NCBI GenBank assembly: GCA_045124465.1
Contig: JBGVLV010000041.1
Location: forward strand, 1-8,723
Direction: 5' to 3'
Source of the DNA: Scatosoma sp045124465
GTDB taxonomy: Bacteria; Bacillota; Clostridia; Christensenellales; Borkfalkiaceae
DNA: 8,723 nt
Shown here: in pieces, positions 1 to 6,438 of the stretch
Layout of the letters: every line of letters begins with the position of its first letter
Numbering within the stretch: position 1 is the stretch's first letter
Notes under the pieces: generated by a model
Database searches by the model: none
What the model saw: the letters and a program-made list of their open reading frames with translations, nothing else
Told to the model about the DNA's origin: nothing
Program-made: the position numbers and the translations under genes

Positions 1-1034
1 ATCACCGCAACGAAGATATCGACGATATAAGAACACCACTCAACTACTATTATAAAAAATCGGACGGTGGATTATCTCAGCAATGGAAGTCTATCGTCGA
101 AACCACCCACGCCACGTTCAAGGAAACGAAAAAGTCCGTCGCCTTTGAGGGAATCATTATCACGTCGGATAAATCGTTCTTTGAAAAGCTCGGCTACGTG
201 CAAGATCAACCGCCACCACAAAAAGTAGTTGACTTTTTCAATAGAAGTTATGGGTTCGTTTTACGTCAAATCGGTTATCACGGCACGGACGAAAATATTT
301 TATCCGCCGTCGTGCATTTGGACGAAACCACGCCACACTTACAATTATATTACATACCGCTCGTTGATACGGGAAAGAAAAAGGTTTACGCCAAAGCACC
401 CGACGGGAAAGTTTTACGTAATGAAAAAGGCTCGCCAATCCAAGCGAAAGACAGCCACGGAAGCTCAATATACGAAGAAGTAAAACTCCCCCATCCGAAA
501 ATTTGTAGTTCAGATTTTTGGGAACAACGAGGCGGACAGTTATCGTTCGGCAATTTACAAGACGATTTTTACGAAGAGGTTTCTATCCGCTATGGATTAG
601 AACGCGGAGAAGTCGGTAGTAATAAAAAGCACACTACCAAATACGAATGGGAAAAGCAACGGCAAGAAAAAGAATTACAAACCTTGCAAGAAGAAATCAA
701 ACCCCTACAAGAATACTTACGCGCATTCCAAGACGCGATAGATGGGAAGAAGCCCTTTTCAAAGAACGAACTTCGCAAACAAATCGTTGGGCTTATCGCA
801 AGCTATAAACAGCTTGAAAAGGAAAAGGCTATCAAGGACAAAGACAATGATTTTCTTTTTAGTGAACTTCGTAAACTTGAAAAGAAAATCCCTGAACTTG
901 AACGATACAAGGAATACGTTGAATTTATCCACACGCACGCGCCCGACAAACTTTTAGAAGCCAAACGAACGGCAAATGAACGCGCTCGCGCGCCTAAACC
1001 ACCCAAAAATAAAAATTATCAATGGACAAAATAA
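1..1034 (+). CDS. MobV/Pre-family relaxase (plasmid mobilization protein), 5' end missing
   Basis: The reading frame is open from base 3 to the TAA at 1032-1034, giving 343 visible residues. MobV (Pre/Mob) relaxases nick the origin of transfer and lead the strand into the recipient. The first visible residues (HRNEDIDDIRTPLNY) align by memory with the HSNKDINPSRSHLNY segment of MobM of pMV158, so only about 30 residues are missing. That missing part would hold the catalytic His. The IITSDKSFFEKL block (about residues 51-63) and the metal-site block HLDETTPHLQ (105-114) are both family hallmarks. The last metal ligand, normally His (HxDExxPHxH), is Gln here (codon 342-344). The C-terminal half (about 215-320) is Lys/Glu-rich and predicted coiled coil, ending in a basic Pro/Lys tail. 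A GTG at 198 is internal and not the start. The family call is firm; activity is unknown. Confidence 0.88.
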   Translation, partial: HRNEDIDDIRTPLNYYYKKSDGGLSQQWKSIVETTHATFKETKKSVAFEGIIITSDKSFFEKLGYVQDQPPPQKVVDFFNRSYGFVLRQIGYHGTDENILSAVVHLDETTPHLQLYYIPLVDTGKKKVYAKAPDGKVLRNEKGSPIQAKDSHGSSIYEEVKLPHPKICSSDFWEQRGGQLSFGNLQDDFYEEVSIRYGLERGEVGSNKKHTTKYEWEKQRQEKELQTLQEEIKPLQEYLRAFQDAIDGKKPFSKNELRKQIVGLIASYKQLEKEKAIKDKDNDFLFSELRKLEKKIPELERYKEYVEFIHTHAPDKLLEAKRTANERARAPKPPKNKNYQWTK

Positions 1035-1054
1035 AAAAAACTATGAAAAAACAT

Positions 1055-1083
1055 TTGCATTTTACGAAAATTTATGGTAGGAT
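1055..1083 (+). promoter_or_regulatory. Putative sigma-A promoter of the integrase gene
   Basis: A -35-like TTGCAT (1055-1060, 3 of 6 matches) and a -10-like TAGGAT (1078-1083, 4 of 6 matches) are separated by 17 bp. They lie in the 88-bp gap between the relaxase stop and the integrase start. Both boxes are imperfect, so the promoter may be weak, and the integrase could also be read from the relaxase transcript because no terminator separates them. Confidence 0.4.
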
Positions 1084-1122
1084 ACAAAACCAAAAACACC
1101 AAAATTTTCCACAAGGAGGACA

Positions 1123-2343
1123 ATGAATCAAAAAGAATTAGAACAAATTACACAATGGATTAAAGAAGCAACAACCAAACCAAACGCCGACGAAAATATT
1201 CAGCTTATCTTGAAACTTGCGTCGAACAGTATCACACAAGACAAGGTTGAAAATCTCGTCAAACCCACAAACCCTGACACAAAAAGCTTTATTACCCACT
1301 TCACGAAAAAGGAGATTGCCAAGATGTCGAAAACGTTCAAGAAAGAATTTATCGCAAACGGACTTGCCGCGCACGTTCTCAAACGCCAAAACAGTAAAAA
1401 CGCTTTCATTTTTGAAATCCGCTATCGGCGGAACGGTTATCATATCCACGTTTCGGGTGCAACGCTTGAAAAGGCGAAAGAACGGTTTATCCAAGAAACG
1501 ATGCCCGACCAAATTCAAAAGCACCGTAGGCAGGATTACAAGGGTGAGCCGAGCTCGTTTATGCGCATTGCCAACGAATGGTTGGAATTCAAAAAGGACA
1601 AGCTCAACGAGCGTACGCATAAAAATTACGTAAGTTATTGCAAACGGTACATATTCCCTATTATCGGCGATATGCGGATAACCACCGTCAAGACGATTGA
1701 CGTCAACAATATTATGACGAAAACCGAAGGGCGGGTGTATGAAGATTTGCGCGTAATTTTCAATTCTATTTTCAAATACGCGATTGCAAGCGGAATACTC
1801 ACGTACAATCCTATGGTTTTAATCCCTTTCAAAAGAGCCGAAAGGAACACGCGTAGAGCGTTGACCTATGACGAGCAAAAAACGCTTGTAGAACGCTTAG
1901 ATTCACCCGAATTTGAAGAATACAAGCGCACCTTTCTTATTCTTCTATATTTCGGTTTGCGCCCTTGTGAGCTGGAAGACGCGCACTTTGAAGGCGATTT
2001 CTTAATCGCGCGGAACGCCAAGCGCAAAAACGGGAAAATCGAGTATAAGAAAATCCCTATTTGCCGTCAAGCAAGAGAACAACTCAATTTAGACGAGCCG
2101 ATTGTCTTTCCTCACCGAACGGACGTACTCAACCGAATTTTTAAGCGAATTATGAACGACGAAGAAATCACACAGTATTATTTGCGCCATACTTTTGCTA
2201 CCGTTTGCCAGCAGTACGTGCGTCCTGATATCGTCGATATTTGGATGGGCGATAGCTCGGAACGGTTAGTCGGGCGTGTATATACGCACTTCCCCGATAA
2301 GTTTATGAAATCGGAAATGGATAAAGTCGTATTTGAGTTTTAA
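1123..2343 (+). CDS. Tyrosine recombinase / site-specific integrase
   Basis: This 406-residue protein is the usual size for a phage- or ICE-type integrase that cuts and rejoins DNA at an attachment site. An N-terminal region (about 85-130, with FIFEIRYRRNGYHIHV) resembles an arm-site DNA-binding domain. A SAM-like core-binding domain follows at about 145-235 and the catalytic domain at about 245-400. Visible catalytic positions are Arg280 in FGLRPCEL, a likely beta-hairpin Lys among 300-309, Arg355 in YYLRHTFAT, and the Tyr387 nucleophile in VYTHF. Two canonical His positions differ: Tyr352 replaces the His of HxxR, and Asp377 (MGDSS) replaces the His of the usual LGHSS. The start ATG has AAGGAGGA at 1113-1120, strong but unusually close (about 3 nt). 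A strong terminator follows, and the gene lies about 300 bp from tRNA-Leu, consistent with integration there. Confidence 0.92.
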   Translation: MNQKELEQITQWIKEATTKPNADENIQLILKLASNSITQDKVENLVKPTNPDTKSFITHFTKKEIAKMSKTFKKEFIANGLAAHVLKRQNSKNAFIFEIRYRRNGYHIHVSGATLEKAKERFIQETMPDQIQKHRRQDYKGEPSSFMRIANEWLEFKKDKLNERTHKNYVSYCKRYIFPIIGDMRITTVKTIDVNNIMTKTEGRVYEDLRVIFNSIFKYAIASGILTYNPMVLIPFKRAERNTRRALTYDEQKTLVERLDSPEFEEYKRTFLILLYFGLRPCELEDAHFEGDFLIARNAKRKNGKIEYKKIPICRQAREQLNLDEPIVFPHRTDVLNRIFKRIMNDEEITQYYLRHTFATVCQQYVRPDIVDIWMGDSSERLVGRVYTHFPDKFMKSEMDKVVFEF

Positions 2344-2358
2344 CTAAATAATAAAACG

Positions 2359-2399
2359 CCGTTTGGTGAGAAAATCACTCGCCAAACGGTTTTGCTTTT
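2359..2399 (+). terminator. Rho-independent terminator of the integrase gene
   Basis: CCGTTTGGTGAG (2359-2370) pairs with CTCGCCAAACGG (2378-2389) as a 12-bp stem with one G-T wobble and a 7-nt loop AAAATCA. TTTTGCTTTT follows. It begins 15 bp after the int stop codon. The 3' arm also contains one copy of the CGCCAA motif repeated further right. Confidence 0.88.
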
Positions 2400-2534
2400 G
2401 TATGCCCTAAAAATTACCATACGCCAAATAAACGCCAAAAAACAAAAGATTTTCGCTTATTTTTCAGTCGACAGGCTTTTCAAGAATAATCGACGGGTCT
2501 TTCTATCTATTCAACGCGCCAAAAAACACGCCAA
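2380..2534 (+). repeat. Cluster of CGCCAA direct repeats, possible integrase arm sites
   Basis: CGCCAA occurs five times in the same orientation, beginning at 2380, 2422, 2433, 2517 and 2529. Two copies share the longer core CGCCAAAAAAC (2433-2443 and 2517-2527), and three are preceded by A (ACGCCAA at 2421, 2432 and 2528). The copies form a left group and a right pair about 84 bp apart. Tyrosine integrases with an N-terminal arm-binding domain recognise short direct repeats flanking the crossover core, so this is a reasonable candidate array. The first copy is part of the terminator stem and may be there for that reason alone. Binding is inferred, not shown. Confidence 0.4.
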
Positions 2535-2655
2535 TCGAGGTAAAAAACGTGAATTTTAGCCATTTCGCTATGAATATTTATGCAAAAATACAAAGAAAAA
2601 CGGCATTTATGCAACTTTTCTTACATAAATGCCTTGCTCTGGTGCGGTCGACAGG
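2467..2655. repeat. Nine-base direct repeat GTCGACAGG shared by element edge and tRNA 3' end
   Basis: GTCGACAGG is present at 2467-2475 in the gene-free strip and again at 2647-2655, where it encodes part of the acceptor and T arm of tRNA-Leu. The copies are exactly 180 bp apart. This could be a remnant of an attachment core or a second integration event, since cores of tRNA-targeting elements usually cover this part of a tRNA gene. Nine bases is short enough to be chance. Confidence 0.25.
2592..2633 (-). terminator. Rho-independent terminator of the tRNA-Leu transcript
   Basis: GGCATTTATG (2602-2611) and CATAAATGCC (2624-2633) form a perfect 10-bp stem with a 12-nt loop. Read on the minus strand the stem is followed by GTTTTTCTTTG, giving a good U-tract. 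It starts 6 bp after the encoded CCA end of the tRNA. Its position on the side where the mobile element lies means either the element brought it or the attachment core lies further left. Confidence 0.82.
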
Positions 2656-2724
2656 AATTGAACCTGCATGGAGTTACCCACAAGATCCTTAGTCTTGCGC
2701 GTCTGCCAGTTCCGCCACGACCGC
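2640..2724 (-). tRNA. tRNA-Leu, anticodon AAG, CCA encoded
   Basis: The reverse complement folds as a class II tRNA. The 7-bp acceptor stem is GCGGTCG (2724-2718) with CGACCGC (2650-2644). The anticodon stem CAAGA/TCTTG carries the loop CTAAGGA (2692-2686), with anticodon AAG at 2690-2688, which reads CUU. The variable arm is long, as expected for Leu, and the T arm is CAGG-TTCAATT-CCTG. The discriminator is A, followed by a genomically encoded CCA (2642-2640). An A at position 34 would normally be deaminated to inosine. The gene has its own promoter and terminator, stands alone, and is the likely insertion site of the adjoining element. Confidence 0.95.
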
Positions 2725-2737
2725 ATTAACGGATATT

Positions 2738-2766
2738 ATTATAACTTAATGCCTCGCGTTTGTCAA
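2738..2766 (-). promoter_or_regulatory. Consensus sigma-A promoter of tRNA-Leu
   Basis: On the minus strand TTGACA (2766-2761) and TATAAT (2743-2738) are separated by exactly 17 bp, a perfect match to the consensus. Transcription would start near 2731, about 7 nt before the mature tRNA 5' end. A promoter this strong fits a stable RNA gene. Confidence 0.88.
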
Positions 2767-2876
2767 CTTATTTTTCGTGCTCTTTTGAAAAATCTTTAAT
2801 TTTTTTTCATTTTCTTCCTTCCCTTGCATATTCTTCCCCCTTTCCAGCCACAATATTTGTAAATGGAGGAATTTTT

Positions 2877-3422
2877 ATGAAAGCAACCGGAATCGTAAGA
2901 AGAATCGACGAGCTTGGCAGAGTCGTTATCCCTAAGGAAATTCGCCGCACGCTCCGCATTAAAGAGGGCGATCCCCTCGAAATCTTTACCGACCGCGACG
3001 AACTTATGCTCAAAAAATATTCGCCTATCGCTACCTTGGAACGGTTCAGCAAGGCTACCGCCCGTTCTCTAAACGACCTGAGCGGTAAACTCGCCGTTAT
3101 TTGCGATACCGACGGTATTTTACACGCCTGCGGCGACGGTCGCAAAGACCTCGACGGCAAGAGCTTATCCGAGGATATGGACAAAATTTTACGCGAACGC
3201 CGCAGCTATATCGCGAACGCCGCGGAGGGCGGGGATATTCTCCCCATCACCTCCTCCCGCGAAGAGGGCGTGACCGCCCAGGTCATCGTTCCCATCGTTT
3301 CGGGCGGCGATTGCCTCGGCGCGGTAGCCGTTCTCTCCAAAGAGGACGGCGCGAAAATGGACGGCAGCGATATGAACCTCGCCCGTCTTACCGCCGATAT
3401 TTTAGCGAATCAATTCGAATAA
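2877..3422 (+). CDS. spoVT: Stage V sporulation protein T (SpoVT), AbrB-type transcription regulator
   Basis: SpoVT controls the forespore (sigma-G) regulon in endospore formers. The 181-residue product matches the family length (178 in Bacillus subtilis). The N-terminal swapped-hairpin AbrB DNA-binding domain (about 1-50, MKATGIVRRIDELGRVVIPK) is almost identical to the B. subtilis protein as I recall it. A C-terminal GAF-like domain (about 56-181) distinguishes SpoVT from the shorter AbrB and Abh. The start is the ATG at 2877, with GGAGG at 2865-2869 and a 7-nt spacing; the open frame continues upstream to 2760, but that part is a pyrimidine-rich, non-conserved translation. No convincing sigma-G or sigma-A promoter is visible in the T-rich 2767-2860 stretch. 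The gene is monocistronic and ends at a strong terminator. It implies the host can sporulate or descends from sporulators. Confidence 0.96.
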   Translation: MKATGIVRRIDELGRVVIPKEIRRTLRIKEGDPLEIFTDRDELMLKKYSPIATLERFSKATARSLNDLSGKLAVICDTDGILHACGDGRKDLDGKSLSEDMDKILRERRSYIANAAEGGDILPITSSREEGVTAQVIVPIVSGGDCLGAVAVLSKEDGAKMDGSDMNLARLTADILANQFE

Positions 3423-3446
3423 GCCTTCGATCTTTCTGCGTATTTT

Positions 3447-3497
3447 AAAAGGGCAGGTATGCGTTTCATCGCATACCTGCCCCCTTTCTTTTTTCTT
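3447..3497. terminator. Bidirectional terminator between spoVT and the fhs operon
   Basis: GGGCAGGTATGCG (3451-3463) and CGCATACCTGCCC (3470-3482) form a perfect 13-bp stem with a 6-nt loop TTTCAT. On the plus strand CTTTCTTTTTTCTTT follows, giving a strong terminator for spoVT. On the minus strand the stem is followed by TTTTAAAATA, a shorter U-tract that can serve the convergent operon ending at 3505. Confidence 0.9.
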
Positions 3498-3504
3498 TAC
3501 CTTA

Positions 3505-4755
3505 TCAGAACGGCAATTTCGCCATCCAAGTTTTCGCCGTCTCCGTGAACGAGTCGAGATAGGGTTTGAGATAGACGTCGAACGTTTGGAATATCCCGTT
3601 CGACAGGCAGGTATCGCCCGTCATCAATTCGCTCACTTGGAATATGCCGTAATACGCGAGCGTATACACCACCGCCCAGATCGCCGCGCACACCGCCACG
3701 CCGATCGCAAGATACAAAACGCAGGACAGCGTTCTGTCGATCACCTGCAAGAACTTCAAGCGGTTCACAACTTTAACGATCTGTTTGAGTATCCATTGCA
3801 CGAGCAGTATCGCCAAACACGAAACGACCGCCAACGCCACGCCCGAAAGCACCTTACCCCCGATCGTCGCGACCTTTTCGCTCGCTCCGAACGTGTTGAA
3901 TAACGCGATACAACGTTCCACGACCGCGCTTAAAAACGCGTTCGAGTCTACGAATTTCGAGAACGGGAGATAGAAACTGAACCCGAGCGCCGCCAACACG
4001 CCCAGTTTGACGAGCAACGCGCGCACCGTTTCCAGCATACCTTTTTTCGTACCCGCGCACGCGATCCCCGCGATGATACCGATGATCGCAAAATCGAGCG
4101 CGAATCTCGACGCGTACGTCACGAGCGTACGCACGAGCGGAACGCGATAGATGGGCGAGAAAAATCCGTCTTTGAGCGAAGTGGAATTGACCAAAAGCAA
4201 CGCCGTAGCGATCACGACGGCAAGCACCATCGCCGTATTCACGACGCAGATCAACCCGCCGCAGATCCGACCGAACACGGAGGGTTTGCGGTATTTCCCG
4301 CGCGGTTTTTCTTCCTCGTCGCCGTAGATCTCCACATCCTCGTACGTACCGTATTTCACGCCGCGTTCCTCCGAGAGATCCTTTTCCTTTTTGAACTTCC
4401 GTCCGCGACGGAACAAAAGGGTAAACAACCCGTACAGCGCGAGCACGACGATTATGCAGGCGATCGCGATGGTGAACGACGACGCGAACGCGACTACGTT
4501 CCCGTCGAAATTATTCTTCGTAAGCCACGTACGGACGGGGTTTTTCGCACCCAGGTATTTGTCTACGAGGAAAAACGCCACGCCGGCGGCAAGCCATACG
4601 AAACCGCCCCAGCTCACCCTTCTGCCGCCCTTTTTCAGACCGACGAAAAACGCGATCAGGAGTATGACCCCGCAAAGTATAACGACCGCAAGCGGCAGGT
4701 ATTGTATATTCGAACGCAACCATTCCGCCGCGAGCAACGATTGTAAAGGCATCAT
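3505..4755 (-). CDS. Polytopic membrane protein with CvpA-like features
   Basis: The 416-residue protein has about eight hydrophobic segments (roughly 19-40, 49-65, 87-115, 164-189, 220-234, 246-264, 302-322, 345-368) and a charged, probably cytosolic loop at about 116-160 rich in Lys, Glu and Asp. The patterns FFVGLKKGGRRVSWGG near the N-terminus and LKFLQVIDRTLSCVLYLAIG near residues 333-352 resemble the two ends of CvpA (colicin V production) family proteins. The match is loose and the protein is about twice the usual CvpA length. The ATG at 4755 is chosen because GGAGG lies at 4765-4761, 5 nt upstream; a GTG at 4761 overlaps that site and is less likely. It is the last gene of the fhs-glnS operon, 18 bp after glnS, so it is probably co-transcribed. 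Function is unknown. Confidence 0.75.
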   Translation of the reverse strand: MMPLQSLLAAEWLRSNIQYLPLAVVILCGVILLIAFFVGLKKGGRRVSWGGFVWLAAGVAFFLVDKYLGAKNPVRTWLTKNNFDGNVVAFASSFTIAIACIIVVLALYGLFTLLFRRGRKFKKEKDLSEERGVKYGTYEDVEIYGDEEEKPRGKYRKPSVFGRICGGLICVVNTAMVLAVVIATALLLVNSTSLKDGFFSPIYRVPLVRTLVTYASRFALDFAIIGIIAGIACAGTKKGMLETVRALLVKLGVLAALGFSFYLPFSKFVDSNAFLSAVVERCIALFNTFGASEKVATIGGKVLSGVALAVVSCLAILLVQWILKQIVKVVNRLKFLQVIDRTLSCVLYLAIGVAVCAAIWAVVYTLAYYGIFQVSELMTGDTCLSNGIFQTFDVYLKPYLDSFTETAKTWMAKLPF

Positions 4756-4773
4756 AAGCACCTCCGCACTCCG

Positions 4774-6408
4774 TTATTTATTGAAATTATCCTTCAAGGA
4801 CACGATCTCGGACAGTACCAGCCCGCCCTTTTCGTCTTTGCATTTTTTATAATACCCCACGCGCATAAGCTGGAACGCTTTCCCGTCCGCACTCTCCGCA
4901 AGATAGGGTTCGGCTTTTCCGCGGTAGATATGCTCGCTGTCGAGGTTCATTCTCTCGCCGAAATCCTGACCCGCGTAGTCCGCGTCTTTGAGCAGATACC
5001 CGTACCGCCGTATCTCCGCGTCCACGCCCGTCTTGCCGTCTACCCATTGTATCGTGCCTTTGACCTTGATCCCGCTCGTATCCTGCGACGAACGGCTGGT
5101 CGGCACGTACGAACATTTCAGCTCGACGACCTCGCCGTTTCCGTCCTTGACCACCTCGTCGCAATGCACGATATACGCGCCCTTCAACCGCACGTACCCG
5201 TCCGGCTTTAAGCGTTGGTACTTGGGCGGGGGATCGAGCGAAAAGTCCGACTTATCGATATATACTACGTTCGAGAACGAAACTTTGCGCGTGCCCAGTT
5301 CGGGTTTTAAGGGGTGGACCGCCGTTTCCAGCTCCTCCTCGCCCTCGTAGTTCGTAATGGTGATTTTAAGCGGTTCGAGCACCGCCATCGCGCGTTCCGC
5401 GTTCTCGTTGAGATTGTCGCGGATACACGATTCGAGATAGGAGAGCTGGCACTCGGAATTCGCTTTGACGATACCGATCTTCGTACAGAAATCGAGCAAC
5501 GCCTCGGGCGGTACGCCGCGGTTGCGAAGTCCCGCGATGGTCGGCATACGCGGATCGTCCCAACCGTGCACGTGACCTTCTTCCACGAGCTTTTTCAAAT
5601 ACCGTTTGGACATTACCGTGTTCGTGACCGCAAGCCGCGCGAACTCGATCTGGCGGGGCTTGGGCGAAAAGCCGAGGTTGATCCCTACCCAGTCGTACAA
5701 GGGTCTGTGATCCTCGAATTCCAACGTGCAAAGGGAATGGGTCACGCCCTGCAAATAATCGCAAATGGGGTGCGCGTAGTCGTACATGGGGTAAATACAC
5801 CACTTATCCCCCGTGCGGTGATGGGTCGCGCGTAAGATACGGTAGATAACGGGGTCGCGCATATTCATATTCGGCGACGACATATCGATCTTCGCGCGCA
5901 AGCACTTGCTGCCGTCGGGGTATTTGCCCGCTTTCATTTCGCGGAACAACCGCAAATTCTCTTCCGCGCTGCGGTTTCTGTACGGGCTTTCCTTACCCGG
6001 CTCTGTGAGCGTACCGCGGGTAGCGCTTATCTCCTCGGGGGAGAGGTCGCACACGAACGCTTTGCCGTCCGCGATCAGCTTTTCCGCGTATTCGTAGATA
6101 ACGTCGAAAAAGTCGGACGCATAGACCTCGTTCGCCCATTCGTAGCCGATCCATTGAATGTCGCCGCGAATGGCGTTGACGAATTCCGTCTTTTCCTTGG
6201 AGGGGTTGGTGTCGTCGAAAAAGAGGTTGCATTTCCCGTCGTACTTTTTCGCAGTACCGAAGTTGACGAGCATACTTTTCACGTGACCGATATGCAGATA
6301 CCCGTTGGGTTCGGGCGGGAAACGCGTTTGCACGGCGGTTATCTTGCCGTTTTCGATGTCGTCGTTGATGATCTGTTCGATGAAGTTGGTTGCCTCGATA
6401 GTTTTCAT
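4774..6408 (-). CDS. glnS: Glutamine--tRNA ligase (GlnRS)
   Basis: This cytosolic class I aminoacyl-tRNA synthetase charges tRNA-Gln with glutamine using ATP. At 544 residues it has the usual bacterial length. The Rossmann catalytic domain starts with PPEPNGYLHIGH (31-42, HIGH motif), and the second signature is VMSKR (265-269). The segment THSLCTLEFEDHRPLYDW (about 223-240) is typical of GlnRS rather than GluRS. The C-terminal beta-barrel anticodon-binding region runs from about 345 to the end and contains the family block VYIDKSDF. The ribosome site is weak (GGGAAG ending 4 nt before the ATG). It lies 30 bp after fhs and 18 bp before the membrane protein, and no promoter is visible in either gap, so it probably relies on the fhs promoter. 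Many Bacillota lack GlnRS and use the GatCAB amidotransferase route instead. Confidence 0.97.
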   Translation of the reverse strand: MKTIEATNFIEQIINDDIENGKITAVQTRFPPEPNGYLHIGHVKSMLVNFGTAKKYDGKCNLFFDDTNPSKEKTEFVNAIRGDIQWIGYEWANEVYASDFFDVIYEYAEKLIADGKAFVCDLSPEEISATRGTLTEPGKESPYRNRSAEENLRLFREMKAGKYPDGSKCLRAKIDMSSPNMNMRDPVIYRILRATHHRTGDKWCIYPMYDYAHPICDYLQGVTHSLCTLEFEDHRPLYDWVGINLGFSPKPRQIEFARLAVTNTVMSKRYLKKLVEEGHVHGWDDPRMPTIAGLRNRGVPPEALLDFCTKIGIVKANSECQLSYLESCIRDNLNENAERAMAVLEPLKITITNYEGEEELETAVHPLKPELGTRKVSFSNVVYIDKSDFSLDPPPKYQRLKPDGYVRLKGAYIVHCDEVVKDGNGEVVELKCSYVPTSRSSQDTSGIKVKGTIQWVDGKTGVDAEIRRYGYLLKDADYAGQDFGERMNLDSEHIYRGKAEPYLAESADGKAFQLMRVGYYKKCKDEKGGLVLSEIVSLKDNFNK

Positions 6409-6438
6409 AATTCTTCCCGTTTTGTCCTCAAACTTCCG

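Larger units (their letters stand above)
1..2639. mobile_element. End of an integrated mobilizable element beside tRNA-Leu
   Basis: A MobV-type relaxase gene and a tyrosine recombinase gene lie together in DNA that is visibly more AT-rich than the core genes to the right, with many AAA and ATT codons. The segment ends at the 3' end of a tRNA-Leu gene, where many integrases of this kind insert. The int gene sits at the tRNA-proximal edge, as is usual in integrative and mobilizable elements. No conjugative transfer (type IV secretion) genes are visible, so a helper-dependent element is the simplest reading. Most of the element lies outside the window, and the exact right boundary (within about 2400-2660) is inferred rather than seen. 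Confidence 0.6.

Noticed and set aside
198..200. GTG at 198 as the start of the relaxase
   Set aside because: The frame is open to the left window edge and the upstream codons encode conserved MobV sequence, so the gene starts outside the window.
2767..2860. Sigma-G promoter for spoVT (CATA at 2827-2830 as a -10 core)
   Set aside because: No matching -35 element is found at the proper distance in the T-rich sequence.
2760..2876. Upstream extension of the spoVT reading frame
   Set aside because: The frame is open by chance through a T-rich stretch. The conserved MKATGIVRRID start with a well-spaced GGAGG is at 2877.
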